This document shows positions 16,312 through 25,615 of a stretch of DNA of 64,000 bases, piece after piece. Position numbers and translations under genes: made by a program. The DNA lies in contig NZ_CP014513.1 in NCBI RefSeq assembly GCF_001577365.1, positions 1,612,001 to 1,676,000 on the forward strand, read 5' to 3'. This DNA comes from Frondihabitans sp. PAMC 28766 (GTDB lineage: Bacteria; Actinomycetota; Actinomycetes; Actinomycetales; Microbacteriaceae). The notes under the pieces are model-generated. The model searched no databases. It was not told where the DNA came from and saw only the letters and a list, made by a program, of their open reading frames with translations. Numbering within the stretch: the first letter of the stretch is position 1; every line of letters starts with the position of its first letter.

Positions 16312-17322
16312 CTACCGCCGCCGGACGCTCTCGCGCTCGACGATCGCGTGCGGGATCCGCACCGCGCGCGGCGGCAGGCTCCGGTCGTTGACGCGATCGG
16401 AGAGCATCGTCAGGGTCACCTCGGCGAAGCGGTGCTTGTCGAACGACACTGTCGTGAGCGGAGGGGAGGCGAATCGGGCGCTCGCCACGTCGTCGAAGCC
16501 CACGACCGAGACGTCGTCGGGCACTCGGATCCTGCGCCCCGAGAGCGCCGAGAGCACACCCGTCGCCATGGTGTCGGTGAAGCAGAAGATGGCATCGGGG
16601 GCGACACCGGCATCGAGGGCACGAAGGATCGCGTCGCCCGCGTCGCCCGGCGACCAGTCTTCGACCTCGATCTCGAGGGCAGGATCGAGCGGGAGCCCAG
16701 CGGCCTGAAGCCCCTGCCGATATCCCTCGGTGCGCACCCGGGCAGTCGCGGAGTCGAAGATCGCGCCGTTCGTCCCGACCGCGGCGATGCGCGTGTGACC
16801 GAGGCCGGCGAGGTGCGTGGTCATGTCGCGGGCCGCGGCGACACTGTCGAGCGACACCCGGTCGACCACGTCGACCTCGACCTCGCCGATCAGAACGACG
16901 GGCGGCAGGTCGTCGGAGTCGACGGCGACGGCGCTGGCCTCGAGGCTGATCGGGTTGAGCACGAGGCCGTCGATGAGGTGCTCGCGCCCCCTCGACAGCA
17001 GCTCGCGCTCGCGCTCCGGTCGCTTGGCGGTCTGCTCGAGCTGGATCGTCCAGCCCTTCTCGTGAGCGACCTCGACGAATTCGTCGAGCATCTCGGCCGA
17101 GTACTCCATGCTCAGATCGGGGAAGGCGACGGCGATCGCGCCGGTGCGGCCGTTGCGGAGGCCCCTCGCCGACAGGTTCGGCACGTACTGCAGATCGGCG
17201 ACGGCCTTCTCGACGCGCTCGCGGGTGTCGGGGCGCACGAAGACGACGCCGTTGATGACGTTCGAGACGGTCTTGGGGCTCACCCCGGCTCGGGCGGCGA
17301 CGTCTCTGACGGTTGCGCGCAT
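16312..17322 (-). CDS. LacI-family transcriptional regulator
   Basis: A 336-residue repressor: N-terminal helix-turn-helix and hinge (VRDVAARAGVSPKTVSNVIN, then NLSARGLRNGRTG), followed by a periplasmic-binding-like sensor domain for a sugar. Start ATG at 17322 is preceded by TAGCCT eight bases upstream, a leaderless-type promoter. Longer frames upstream run into the hrpA region and are not plausible. It lies directly upstream of abfA on the same strand, so arabinose-containing sugars are the likely inducers. It may also act at the operators at 7060 and 7135. Confidence 0.93.
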   Translation of the reverse strand: MRATVRDVAARAGVSPKTVSNVINGVVFVRPDTRERVEKAVADLQYVPNLSARGLRNGRTGAIAVAFPDLSMEYSAEMLDEFVEVAHEKGWTIQLEQTAKRPERERELLSRGREHLIDGLVLNPISLEASAVAVDSDDLPPVVLIGEVEVDVVDRVSLDSVAAARDMTTHLAGLGHTRIAAVGTNGAIFDSATARVRTEGYRQGLQAAGLPLDPALEIEVEDWSPGDAGDAILRALDAGVAPDAIFCFTDTMATGVLSALSGRRIRVPDDVSVVGFDDVASARFASPPLTTVSFDKHRFAEVTLTMLSDRVNDRSLPPRAVRIPHAIVERESVRRR

Positions 17323-17368
17323 GTCCCCCCAGGCTAGCGCCCAGCGCGTTCCCAGCGGGAACCGGGCC

Positions 17369-20300
17369 TCAGGAGGCGCCGGCGAGCACCTTCCGGATGC
17401 GCTGCAGGGACACAGATTCGGCCGGCCGCAGGTCTTGCGCGAAGAGCGACAGCCGGAACTCCTCGAGCATCCAGCGGGCTCGCACGAGGGGCGCAGGATC
17501 CGACGGGGCCGGGGGGAAGGCGCCGCCCGCGTCGACGTAGCGCGTCGTCGCCTGCTGCACCTCGACCATCCACGCTCGGTCGCGGGCCGGGTTCTCGAGC
17601 AGCTTCGTGATGCGGCGCTGGATGCCGACGAGGTAGACCGGCACGCGCTGCAGCTGCTGCAGGCCCGTCTGAGCGACGAAGCCGGGGTAGACGAGGCGAC
17701 CGCGCTGCTCGCGAGCATCGGTCAGGGCCGGCAGCAACGAGATGTTCGTCGCCTGCTTGAGCGCCTTATCGGCGTCGCGCCCCGCTGTCAGCGTGCGGGC
17801 GACCAGCGAGACGGTCTGGAACATCGAGTCCATGACGGCAGCCGACACCCGGTCGCGTACCGTCTCGAATTCCTTCCTGGTGAGGATCATGCCGTCGGCC
17901 TTGACGCGGAAGAGCACGTCGTCGACGACGGCGGTCAGGCAGTCGGCGAAGAGCGCCGCGGTGTTCTGGTAGGGGCTCGTGGCGAGAATCAGCTTTTCGG
18001 GGGCCGTGAGGTGCTGCTGCACGTACGCGACGGGGGAGGGGGTGCCGAGCATCAGCAGGCGCCGCACGCCCCGCGGGGTGGCGATCGCTTGATCCTGCGC
18101 CGTGGCCATCAGCTGGATCGAGACCGACGAGCCGTCGTCGACGAGGGCCGGGTAAGCGCGGACGGTGGTCTCGCCGTGCCTCGTGTCGACGAAGGCGGGG
18201 AGGTCGTCGAAGTCCCACCTCGCGAGCCCAGCGCGCTGGATCGACGGGCCCGCGGCCGCTGGCACTTCGGTGGCGCGGGCGACGCTCCGGCGAGTGTCCT
18301 GGGCGAGCTGCTTCTGCAGGGCGGGGAGGTCTTTGTCGATGCCGACCACGCGCGAGCGCTCGTCGACCACGGCGAACGTGATGCGCAGGTGGCCCGGGAT
18401 GCGGGTCAGGTCGAAGTCGCCCTCGGCCACCGGCGTGTAGGTGAGCCGTTTGATGACCGTGGCGACCGTCGCGGTGAACGGCTCGGTGGGCTCCTGCGGG
18501 GGTTCGCTCGGCAGCTCGGCCCGGATCTTGGCCGCCCAGTCGGCGGCGGGCACGACGTTCTTGCGGATCTGCTTGGGCAGCGACTTGATGAGCGCCTGGA
18601 TCAGCTCATCGCGGAAGGCGGGCACCTGCCAGTCGAAGCCGAGCGGGCTGAGTCGGGCGAGAAGCGGCAGCGGCACGAGCACCGTGACCCCGTCGTCGTG
18701 CGAGCCCGGCTCGAAGCGGTAACGGAGGGCCAGCGTCTGATCGCCCTGCCGCCAGTCGGTCGGGTAGGCGCTCTCGTCGACCTCGGGCTCGTCGTCGCCG
18801 AGGAGGTCTTCGGCCCTCATCGTCAAAAGGTCGGGGGTCTCGTGGCGGGCCTTCCTCCACCAGCCCTCGAAGCTGCGCATCGTGTTGACGTCGGCCGGGA
18901 TGCGCCGATGGTAGAACTCGAACACCGCGTCGCCGTCGACCAGGATGTCCCGGCGCCGGGTGCGCTCTTCGAGCTCTGTCAGCTCGTCGATCAGCTGCTC
19001 GTTCTTCTGCTGGAAGGCCTGATGCGACTCCCAGTCGTTCTCGACGAGGGCGTGGCGGATGAAGAGCTCGCGGGCGTATGGCGGGTCGATCCGGTTGAAC
19101 TGAACGCGCTGCCGGGGGATGATCGGCACCCCGTACAGCGTGACGCGCTCGAACGCCACGACGGCGCCCTGCTTCTTCTCCCAGTGCGGCTCGGAGTGGC
19201 TGCGCTTGACGAGGTCGCCGGCGATCGGGGCGGCCCAGGCAGGATCGATCGCGCCCGCCACTCTCGCGAACAGGCGCGACGTCTCGACGAGCTCGGCCGC
19301 CATGATCGCGTTCGGCTGCTTTTTGGCGAGGGCCGACCCGGGGAAGATCACGAAACGCGACTGGCGCGCCCCGACGTAGTCCTTCTTCTGCACGTCTTTC
19401 AGGCCGATCTGGCTGAGGAGGCCGGCGAGCAGCGACTTGTGGACGCCGTCGGGGTTCGCGGCGGGCGGGCCGACGTGGAGGCCGAGCGTTTTGGAGGCGC
19501 GGACGAGCTGCCGGTAGACGTCCTGCCACTCGCGGATGCGCAGGTAGTTCAGGTATTCGGCCTTGCAGAGCCGCCGGAAGGCGCTCGAGCCCATCTCCTC
19601 CTGCTTCTCCTCCAGGTAGTTCCAGAGGTTCAGGAAGCTGAGGAAGTCGCCGCTCGGGTCGGTGAACCGCGCGTGCTGCTGGTCGGCCTGCGGGCGCTTC
19701 TCGAGGGGGCGCTCGCGCGGATCCTGGATGCTGAGGGCCGCGACGATCGCCATGACCTCGCGGGTGGTGCCGTGCTGCTTCGATTCGAGCACCATGCGCG
19801 CGAGCCGCGGGTCGATGGGCAGGCGGGTGATCTGCTTGCCGATCCTGGTGATCTCGCCCCTCGAGTCGACCGCGGTCAGCTCGCGCAGCAGATCGAGACC
19901 GTCTTTGATGCCGCGCGAGTCGGGCGGCTGCAAGAAGGGGAAGCCGGCGATGTCGCCGAGGCCGAGCGAGATCATCTGCAGGATCACGGCCGCGAGATTC
20001 GTGCGCAGGATCTCGGGTTCGGTGAACTCGGGCCTGGCGTCGAAGTCCTGCTCGCTGTAGAGGCGGATCGCGATTCCGTCGCTGGTGCGGCCCGAGCGCC
20101 CGGAGCGCTGGTTCGCGGAGGCCTGCGAGATGGCCTCGATGGGAAGGCGCTGCACCTTGGCTCTCGTGGAGTAGCGGCTGATGCGGGCGGTGCCGGCGTC
20201 GATCACGTAGCGGATGCCGGGCACGGTGAGGCTGGTCTCGGCGACGTTGGTCGCCAGGATGATGCGGCGGCGGGTGCCCGCTGTGCGGCTCGGCTCGAAG

Positions 20301-21157
20301 ACCCGGTGCTGGTCGGCTGCGCTGAGGCGGCCGTAGAGGGGGAGCGCCTCGGTGAAGGGGAGGCCCCGCCCGCGGATCGACTCCTCGGCGTCGCGGATCT
20401 CGTTCTCGCCGCTCAAGAAGACGAGCACGTCGCCGTTCGACTCGCGGCTCAGCTCGTCGAGGGCGTCGTTGATGCCGGTGAGGTAATCCTTGTCGTCTGC
20501 TCGCTCGCGGCGCCCGCGGTCGTTGCCGTCGTCGTCGACGTCTTCATCGTCACCCGCCGCGTCGTCTTCGGCGACCAATGGCCGATACCGGATCTCGACC
20601 GGATACGTCCGACCCGACACCTCGATGATCGGCGCCCCGTCGAAGTGCTTCGAGAACGACTCGGGGTCGATCGTCGCGCTGGTGATGATGAGCTTGAGGT
20701 CGGGGCGGCGCGGCAGCAGCTGCTTGAAGTAGCCGATCAGGAAGTCGATGGTGAGGCTGCGCTCGTGCGCCTCGTCGATGATGATGGTGTCGTACTTCTT
20801 GAGATCGCGATCGAAGTGGATCTCGTTGAGCAGGATGCCGTCGGTCATCAGCTTGACGCGCGTGTCGGCCCCGACCTGGTCGGTGAAGCGCACCTGGTAG
20901 CCGACGAGAGAGCCCAGCTCGACGCCGAGCTCGTCGGCGATCCGCTCGGCCACGCTGCGCGCGGCAATACGTCGGGGCTGCGTGTGGCCGATCATCTCTC
21001 GCCCCAGCTCGAGGCAGATCTTCGGCAGCTGCGTCGTCTTGCCCGAGCCCGTCGCGCCGGCGACGATGACCACCTGGTTGTCGCGGATGGCAGCGGCAAT
21101 GTCGTCGCGGCGCTGGCTGACCGGCAGCTCGGGCGGGAAGGCGATGGCGGGAATCAT
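17369..21157 (-). CDS. hrpA: ATP-dependent RNA helicase HrpA
   Basis: A 1262-residue DEAH-box helicase, close to the usual HrpA length. Motifs: Walker A GATGSGKTTQLPK (about residues 35-47), motif II DEAHERS, motif III SAT, and motif VI QRSGRSGR. These are followed by the HA2/OB region and a long C-terminal DUF3418 region. HrpA unwinds RNA and in E. coli rescues stalled, colliding ribosomes. ATG at 21157 is preceded by GGAGGG and by TAGACT nine bases upstream, a good -10 element. Monocistronic. The opposite strand also shows a very long open frame, which is a codon-bias shadow. Confidence 0.95.
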   Translation of the reverse strand: MIPAIAFPPELPVSQRRDDIAAAIRDNQVVIVAGATGSGKTTQLPKICLELGREMIGHTQPRRIAARSVAERIADELGVELGSLVGYQVRFTDQVGADTRVKLMTDGILLNEIHFDRDLKKYDTIIIDEAHERSLTIDFLIGYFKQLLPRRPDLKLIITSATIDPESFSKHFDGAPIIEVSGRTYPVEIRYRPLVAEDDAAGDDEDVDDDGNDRGRRERADDKDYLTGINDALDELSRESNGDVLVFLSGENEIRDAEESIRGRGLPFTEALPLYGRLSAADQHRVFEPSRTAGTRRRIILATNVAETSLTVPGIRYVIDAGTARISRYSTRAKVQRLPIEAISQASANQRSGRSGRTSDGIAIRLYSEQDFDARPEFTEPEILRTNLAAVILQMISLGLGDIAGFPFLQPPDSRGIKDGLDLLRELTAVDSRGEITRIGKQITRLPIDPRLARMVLESKQHGTTREVMAIVAALSIQDPRERPLEKRPQADQQHARFTDPSGDFLSFLNLWNYLEEKQEEMGSSAFRRLCKAEYLNYLRIREWQDVYRQLVRASKTLGLHVGPPAANPDGVHKSLLAGLLSQIGLKDVQKKDYVGARQSRFVIFPGSALAKKQPNAIMAAELVETSRLFARVAGAIDPAWAAPIAGDLVKRSHSEPHWEKKQGAVVAFERVTLYGVPIIPRQRVQFNRIDPPYARELFIRHALVENDWESHQAFQQKNEQLIDELTELEERTRRRDILVDGDAVFEFYHRRIPADVNTMRSFEGWWRKARHETPDLLTMRAEDLLGDDEPEVDESAYPTDWRQGDQTLALRYRFEPGSHDDGVTVLVPLPLLARLSPLGFDWQVPAFRDELIQALIKSLPKQIRKNVVPAADWAAKIRAELPSEPPQEPTEPFTATVATVIKRLTYTPVAEGDFDLTRIPGHLRITFAVVDERSRVVGIDKDLPALQKQLAQDTRRSVARATEVPAAAGPSIQRAGLARWDFDDLPAFVDTRHGETTVRAYPALVDDGSSVSIQLMATAQDQAIATPRGVRRLLMLGTPSPVAYVQQHLTAPEKLILATSPYQNTAALFADCLTAVVDDVLFRVKADGMILTRKEFETVRDRVSAAVMDSMFQTVSLVARTLTAGRDADKALKQATNISLLPALTDAREQRGRLVYPGFVAQTGLQQLQRVPVYLVGIQRRITKLLENPARDRAWMVEVQQATTRYVDAGGAFPPAPSDPAPLVRARWMLEEFRLSLFAQDLRPAESVSLQRIRKVLAGAS

Positions 21158-21250
21158 GAGCCCTCCAGTCTAAGCCGTCCTGGCGCGCTGCTCTTGCGCT
21201 CGGATCGCCGGACTCCGAAGCTCCAAATTGCACATCGTGCATGAATCGTT

Positions 21251-22252
21251 TCACCACCGTGCGACGCCACCGACAGCTCGGACGGAGCCGACTGGGACTA
21301 CTACGACGGCGACAAGACCGGCGAGGTGACCGCGTACAACGCGCTCTACTACCAGACGCTCGTCGACGGGGCGACGATGGCCACGGCGACCGGGCACGCA
21401 GGCTTGGCGGCGCAGTACACCGCGCAGGCAGCGAAGCTGAAGGCGAAGATCACTGCGACGCTCTTCAACCAGACGACCGGCACGTACAACCTGAGCAACA
21501 CCGTCACGAACGTCGTGGCGCAGGATGCCAACGCCTACGCCATCGAGTACGGCGTCGCGCCGGCAGGCAAGGTGCCTGGCGTCCTCGCAGCACTCAAGTC
21601 GACGCTGTGGACCGCGAAGGGCTCGGTGCCGTACTCGGGCACGGCCTACTCCGACATCGAGAGCCCGTATGTGACCGGCGCCGAGCTCGCCGCGCGATTC
21701 GGCAGCGACGACACCGCGAACGCGGTCACCCTGCTGCAGAACGAGTGGGGCCCGATGATCACGCCAGGCGACCTCTACACCGGCACCTTCTGGGAGAACG
21801 AGAGCACCTCGGGCACCCAGGGGTCGAGTAGCACCAGCATGGCTCACGGCTGGTCGACCGCGCCGACGTCGGCCCTGTCGGAGTACGTGCTCGGCATCCA
21901 GCCGATCGCGGCCGGCTACAAGACGTGGAGCGTGAAGCCGCAGCCGGGCACGCTGTCCTGCACGCAGGGGCAGGCGCCGACGCCTCACGGGGCGCTCGGC
22001 GTCAAGTGGAGCCACGACGCGAAGGCAGGCAGCTTCGCCATGCAGGTCACCGCGCCGAAGGGCACCTCGGGCACCATCTCGGTGTCGACGTTCGGGTCGA
22101 GCGTCGATGTGGTCGTCAACGGCCGCACGGTGTGGAGTCACGGGCACGCAGCGACGCAGCACGGCAAGGCCTCTGCCACGCTGACCGGCGGCTACGTGAA
22201 CGTGCCGGTGGGTTCGGGGGCGTTCAGCGTCTCGACTCGCCTCTCGCGCTAG
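21251..22252 (+). pseudogene. GH78 alpha-L-rhamnosidase, C-terminal remnant
   Basis: The frame from about 21263 encodes DWDYYDGDKTGEVTAYNALY and continues for about 330 residues. It holds the last part of the (alpha/alpha)6 barrel and the C-terminal beta domain typical of bacterial GH78 enzymes (SMAHGWSTAPTSAL is characteristic). The N-terminal two-thirds of the enzyme, including signal peptide and acid residues, is absent; the frame is closed by TGA at 21242. A GTG at 21326 could start a shorter product, but there is no ribosome site. A 5'-truncated remnant of a rhamnosidase, consistent with past plant-polysaccharide use. Confidence 0.75.
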
Positions 22253-22268
22253 CTCTGGCGAGCGGGGG

Positions 22269-22293
22269 AGCGGCTGCCGTCTCGGCAGCCGCT
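22269..22293 (+). terminator. Hairpin after the GH78 remnant
   Basis: A perfect 11-base stem (AGCGGCTGCCG with CGGCAGCCGCT) and a 3-base loop, 17 bases beyond the stop. It is the original terminator of the rhamnosidase gene. Confidence 0.82.
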
Positions 22294-22411
22294 CTGCTGC
22301 GTCGTGGCCCGCACCCTTGGCCAGTCCTCCACAATCGCCCCCGCGGCCGCGTTGTCCACAGTTCGAGAAGGTCTCAGGATGCCACGGACGGTACGTCGCG
22401 ATCATCGACCC

Positions 22412-22918
22412 ATGCACTCCTCAGCGATCCAAGCCCTCATCGTCCTCACCGATCCCTCCTGCGTCTTCACACTCGATCTGGTCCACGACGGCTACACGTC
22501 TGCCGCCGACATCGCGATGCGCGTCAGTGCGCGCCTCGACATCCCACTCGCGCAGGCTGCCGAAGTGCTCGACGGTCTCGTCGGCATCGACTTCGTCGAG
22601 CGCGTCGGCCCCGACGAGATCGCGTCGAAAGGGCTCGAGGCTTTCGGCGATCGCTGCTCGGAGGCGGCCGATCACCTGGCCTGGCTCCGCTCGGTCGGGG
22701 ACGACGAGAACGCGCAGGACATCGTCGACGCCATCGAAGCCGCCTGGGGCGCCCGCAGCCTCGACGACAGGCGCCGGCGGCGAGCAGCGGGGTTCCGGCG
22801 CTCGCCGGCCGGCCTGCGGCACGCGGCCCGGCTGCGTGCCCGAACTCTCGGATTCGCGTTCGCCGACGGCCCGGCCGACGCGGCGGCGGAGGGGCGGGAC
22901 GAGGCTCGTGCCTCGTGA
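22412..22918 (+). CDS. Hypothetical protein, possible winged-helix fold
   Basis: A 168-residue protein of unknown family. The first 80 residues (ending GIDFVERVGPDEIASKG) read like a winged-helix DNA-binding domain: three short helices, then a strand pair. The rest is acidic, then Arg-rich. ATG at 22412 is preceded by GATCAT six bases upstream, matching the leaderless promoters seen elsewhere in the window. An earlier in-frame start at 22379 is possible. It is followed after 39 bases by a membrane protein gene on the same strand that has its own operator. Confidence 0.55.
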   Translation: MHSSAIQALIVLTDPSCVFTLDLVHDGYTSAADIAMRVSARLDIPLAQAAEVLDGLVGIDFVERVGPDEIASKGLEAFGDRCSEAADHLAWLRSVGDDENAQDIVDAIEAAWGARSLDDRRRRRAAGFRRSPAGLRHAARLRARTLGFAFADGPADAAAEGRDEARAS

Positions 22919-22927
22919 GCACTGGCC

Positions 22928-22951
22928 AGAATGTGAGAAACATGACATTCT
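22928..22951. promoter_or_regulatory. Inverted repeat overlapping the -10 of the next gene
   Basis: Arms AGAATGT (22928-22934) and ACATTCT (22945-22951) are separated by 10 bases. CATTCT (22946-22951) lies six bases before the ATG at 22958 and fits a leaderless -10, so a dimer bound here would block transcription. The A/T-rich site stands out from the surrounding DNA. Confidence 0.5.
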
Positions 22952-22957
22952 AACCGC

Positions 22958-23644
22958 ATGAGAGTTTCGGCGCCGATGCTCGGTATCACGCACACCACCG
23001 CTCTGGTCGGCGGAGGCGCGCTCGCTCTCGCCGCCGTGCTGCAGCTCGTCTCGTCGGTTTCGCTGGCGCTCGGGCTGGGCCTCGGGCCCATCGGCTACCC
23101 GGCGCTCCTGCCGCTGACGCTCGCGACGGTGGGCTCTGTGGTGCTCTGCGGCGGCGGGGCGTTCGGTCGTGGCCGCGCCGTTCGTGCTGCCGTCATGGGC
23201 AGCGTGGTTGCCGCGCTCCTGTCTGCACTGGCAGCTTTCGTCGCCGTCGACACGGGCGAGTTCGACTCGCCTCCTCAGCGGGCTGTCGCCGTCACCGGGC
23301 AGGGCCTCGACCTCGCCGCGCTCGTGCTGCTGATCGCCGCCGCCGTGCTCGTGACGCGCGCACCGGACGTGACGCCCGCGGCCCAGCTCGGACTCCAGGC
23401 GCTCGCGGTCGTCGCCCTGTTCGACGCCGCCTTCTACCTGCTCTTCGTCTGGTTCGGGCTCTCCGTCTCGAACGACCTCTTGCAGAGCGTGGCGTTCCTC
23501 GGCTCCTGGGAGGCCACCCTCGTGGCGCTCGGCCGCCTCGCCATCGGCCTCTGGTTCGCCTGGCCCTGGCTCGGCCCGCGCGTCACGTCCGCTTGCCGCG
23601 TCCTCGCCCGCGCCGCTGCGGCCCACCGCGACAGCACCCCTTAG
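22958..23644 (+). CDS. Hypothetical six-helix membrane protein
   Basis: A 228-residue protein with about six hydrophobic segments, short loops and no recognisable motif. I do not recognise the family. The pattern of paired helices with small residues resembles small integral membrane proteins often controlled by a dedicated repressor. The start ATG at 22958 lies six bases after a putative -10 that is embedded in an inverted repeat. The following 314 bases to the acyl-CoA ligase hold no convincing gene. Confidence 0.6.
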   Translation: MRVSAPMLGITHTTALVGGGALALAAVLQLVSSVSLALGLGLGPIGYPALLPLTLATVGSVVLCGGGAFGRGRAVRAAVMGSVVAALLSALAAFVAVDTGEFDSPPQRAVAVTGQGLDLAALVLLIAAAVLVTRAPDVTPAAQLGLQALAVVALFDAAFYLLFVWFGLSVSNDLLQSVAFLGSWEATLVALGRLAIGLWFAWPWLGPRVTSACRVLARAAAAHRDSTP

Positions 23645-23958
23645 CTGCCGCGCCGCGCCGCTCGGCCGGGCTGCGATGCTCCGGGCGCGCAGCCCTTCGC
23701 GCTCGAGCCGGACGGGCTCGCGGTCGCGGGGCGTGAGATCCTGCGCCTCGACGAGCTGTGGCGGGACGGGGAGCGCGACCGCCGGCTCGACGGGGGAGGC
23801 GGCCATGAGGAAGGGGTGAAAACGGGTCACGGCAGGTGCGGGCCGGGCGGGGCGACCGTATGATTCGAGCAACGACGGCGTTGCGCGCGGCTTTACCGAC
23901 CGCAGCAGGCGCCTCGAGTGTGCGAGAGCACCGTCAAGGACGACAAACAGGAGCCAGC
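23645..23958. other. Intergenic region with a -10-like TATGAT
   Basis: About 314 bases without a convincing gene. TATGAT at 23859-23864 is a good -10 for the downstream acyl-CoA ligase and would give a 5' leader of roughly 90 bases. The part around 23692-23800 can be read as a plausible protein fragment on the plus strand (FALEPDGLAVAGREILRLDE), perhaps a gene remnant, but it has no start and I cannot name it. Confidence 0.35.
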
Positions 23959-25536
23959 ATGAGCACATCAGGCACCAGCACCAAAGCAACTCGAGCAACC
24001 GCATCGGTGGCATCGATCCTCAAGGAGTCGGCCGAGCGCTTCCCCGACGAGATCGCCGTCGTCGTCGGCCACGAGCGGACGACCTACGCCGACCTCTGGG
24101 CCGAGACCCGCGGCTACGCCGGCGCATTGCGGGCCAAGGGCGTGACCGAGGGGTCGAAGGTGGCCATGCTGGTGCCGAACGTCGCCGACTTCCCCCGCGT
24201 GTACTTCGCGATCCTGTCGCTCGGCGCCGTGGCCGTGCCGATCCACGCCCTGCTCAAGCAGCACGAGATCGAATACGTGCTGCGCGACAGCGGCTCGACG
24301 ATGCTGGTGTGCGCGGCCCCGCTTCTGGCCGAGGGCGCCCCGGGTGCCGGGCTCGCCGGCGTCGACGTCGTCACGGTGCTGGCGCCGGCCGATCTCGGCA
24401 CCGGCTTCGATCGCCTCGAGGCGCTCGCCGAGGCCGCCGAGCCGATCGACACCTACGTGCCCCGCGACCCGTTCGACACCGCGACGATCCTGTACACCAG
24501 CGGCACGACCGGCCAGCCGAAGGGTGCTGAGGGCTCGCACTTCTCGCTGCTCGAGCAGGCCAACGTGCTGCTGCTGAGCACCTTCAAGATGAAGGCCGGC
24601 GACAAGGTGCTGGGCGCCCTGCCGCTCTTCCACACGTTCGGCCAGACCTGCACCATGAACGTCGCCTTCCGCGCCGGCGCCACCGTCGTGATGGTGCCGA
24701 AGTTCACGGGCGACGCCGCCCTGCAGGTGATGACCGACGAAGGCTGCGACATCTTCATGGGCGTGCCGACGATGTACATGGCGCTGCTCGACGCCGCCAC
24801 CCGCAGCGACTCCCGGCCCGACCTCAAGTACGCGATCTCGGGCGGCGCCGCCCTGCCGCTGGCCGTCATGGACCGCTTCCGCGAGGTCTACGGCGCCGAG
24901 ATCCACGAGGGGTACGGCCTCACCGAGACGAGCCCGGTCGCCACGTTCAACCACGTCGGCATCACGCCGCGCCCCGGCACCATCGGCACCCCGATCTGGG
25001 GCGTCGACGTCGAGATCGCCGACCAGGAGGTCGAAGACTCGATCGTCTTCATGCCGCGCGGTTCGATCGGCGAGCTGGTGGTGCGCGGCCACAACATCAT
25101 GAACGGCTACCTCAACCGCCCCGACGACACCGCGCACGCGATCGTCGACGGTTGGTTCCGCACCGGCGACCTCGGCACGAAGAGCGACGACGGCTACCTC
25201 ACCATCGTCGATCGCACGAAGGACATGATCATCCGCAACGGCTACAACGTGTACCCGCGTCAGGTCGAAGAGGTGCTCGCGGCCCACCCGGCCGTCGCGA
25301 TGGCCGCCGTGTTCGGCGTGCCGCACGAGACGCACGGGCAGGAGATCGAGGCGGCGGTCGTGCTGCGCCCCGGCCAAGAGGCGACTCCCGACGAGCTCGT
25401 CGACTTCGTCAAAGACGAGATCGCGGCCTACAAGTTCCCGCGCGTGGTCCACATCGTCGACGCGCTGCCCCTCGGCCCCAGCGGCAAGGTGCTGAAGCGC
25501 GAGCTCGTCACGAAGTTCGCGCCCGCGCACGCCTGA
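23959..25536 (+). CDS. Long-chain acyl-CoA ligase (AMP-forming)
   Basis: A 525-residue ANL-superfamily enzyme that activates a carboxylic acid to acyl-AMP and then acyl-CoA. Motifs: P-loop YTSGTTGQPKGA (about residues 181-192), GYGLTETSP, the adenylate-binding WFRTGDLG, and the C-terminal swinging-domain lysine in GPSGKVLKRE. Length and the motif PLFHTFGQT fit long-chain fatty acid ligases. Start ATG at 23959, with AGGAG seven bases upstream, is preferred over an in-frame ATG at 23836. Stand-alone gene; the acid substrate cannot be told. Confidence 0.92.
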   Translation: MSTSGTSTKATRATASVASILKESAERFPDEIAVVVGHERTTYADLWAETRGYAGALRAKGVTEGSKVAMLVPNVADFPRVYFAILSLGAVAVPIHALLKQHEIEYVLRDSGSTMLVCAAPLLAEGAPGAGLAGVDVVTVLAPADLGTGFDRLEALAEAAEPIDTYVPRDPFDTATILYTSGTTGQPKGAEGSHFSLLEQANVLLLSTFKMKAGDKVLGALPLFHTFGQTCTMNVAFRAGATVVMVPKFTGDAALQVMTDEGCDIFMGVPTMYMALLDAATRSDSRPDLKYAISGGAALPLAVMDRFREVYGAEIHEGYGLTETSPVATFNHVGITPRPGTIGTPIWGVDVEIADQEVEDSIVFMPRGSIGELVVRGHNIMNGYLNRPDDTAHAIVDGWFRTGDLGTKSDDGYLTIVDRTKDMIIRNGYNVYPRQVEEVLAAHPAVAMAAVFGVPHETHGQEIEAAVVLRPGQEATPDELVDFVKDEIAAYKFPRVVHIVDALPLGPSGKVLKRELVTKFAPAHA

Positions 25537-25615
25537 CGTCGCGCGAATTCGATGGCTTCTCTTGGCCTTCTGAGAGAAAGAAGAGGGCGACCGTAGCAGC
25601 CCTTCCATCACGGGA

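Noticed and set aside
17108..21244. A 1378-codon open frame on the plus strand antisense to hrpA
   Set aside because: It is Arg/Asp/Leu/Val-rich with no domain and arises from the G/C-biased third positions of hrpA. The HrpA motifs are all in the minus-strand frame.
21241..21831. Plus-strand frame starting ATG 21241
   Set aside because: It is Arg-rich and overlaps the GH78 remnant in another frame; the GH78 reading carries the recognisable domain.
23692..23800. Possible gene fragment on the plus strand upstream of the acyl-CoA ligase
   Set aside because: The translation looks protein-like for about 35 residues but has no start, no clear family and no continuation.
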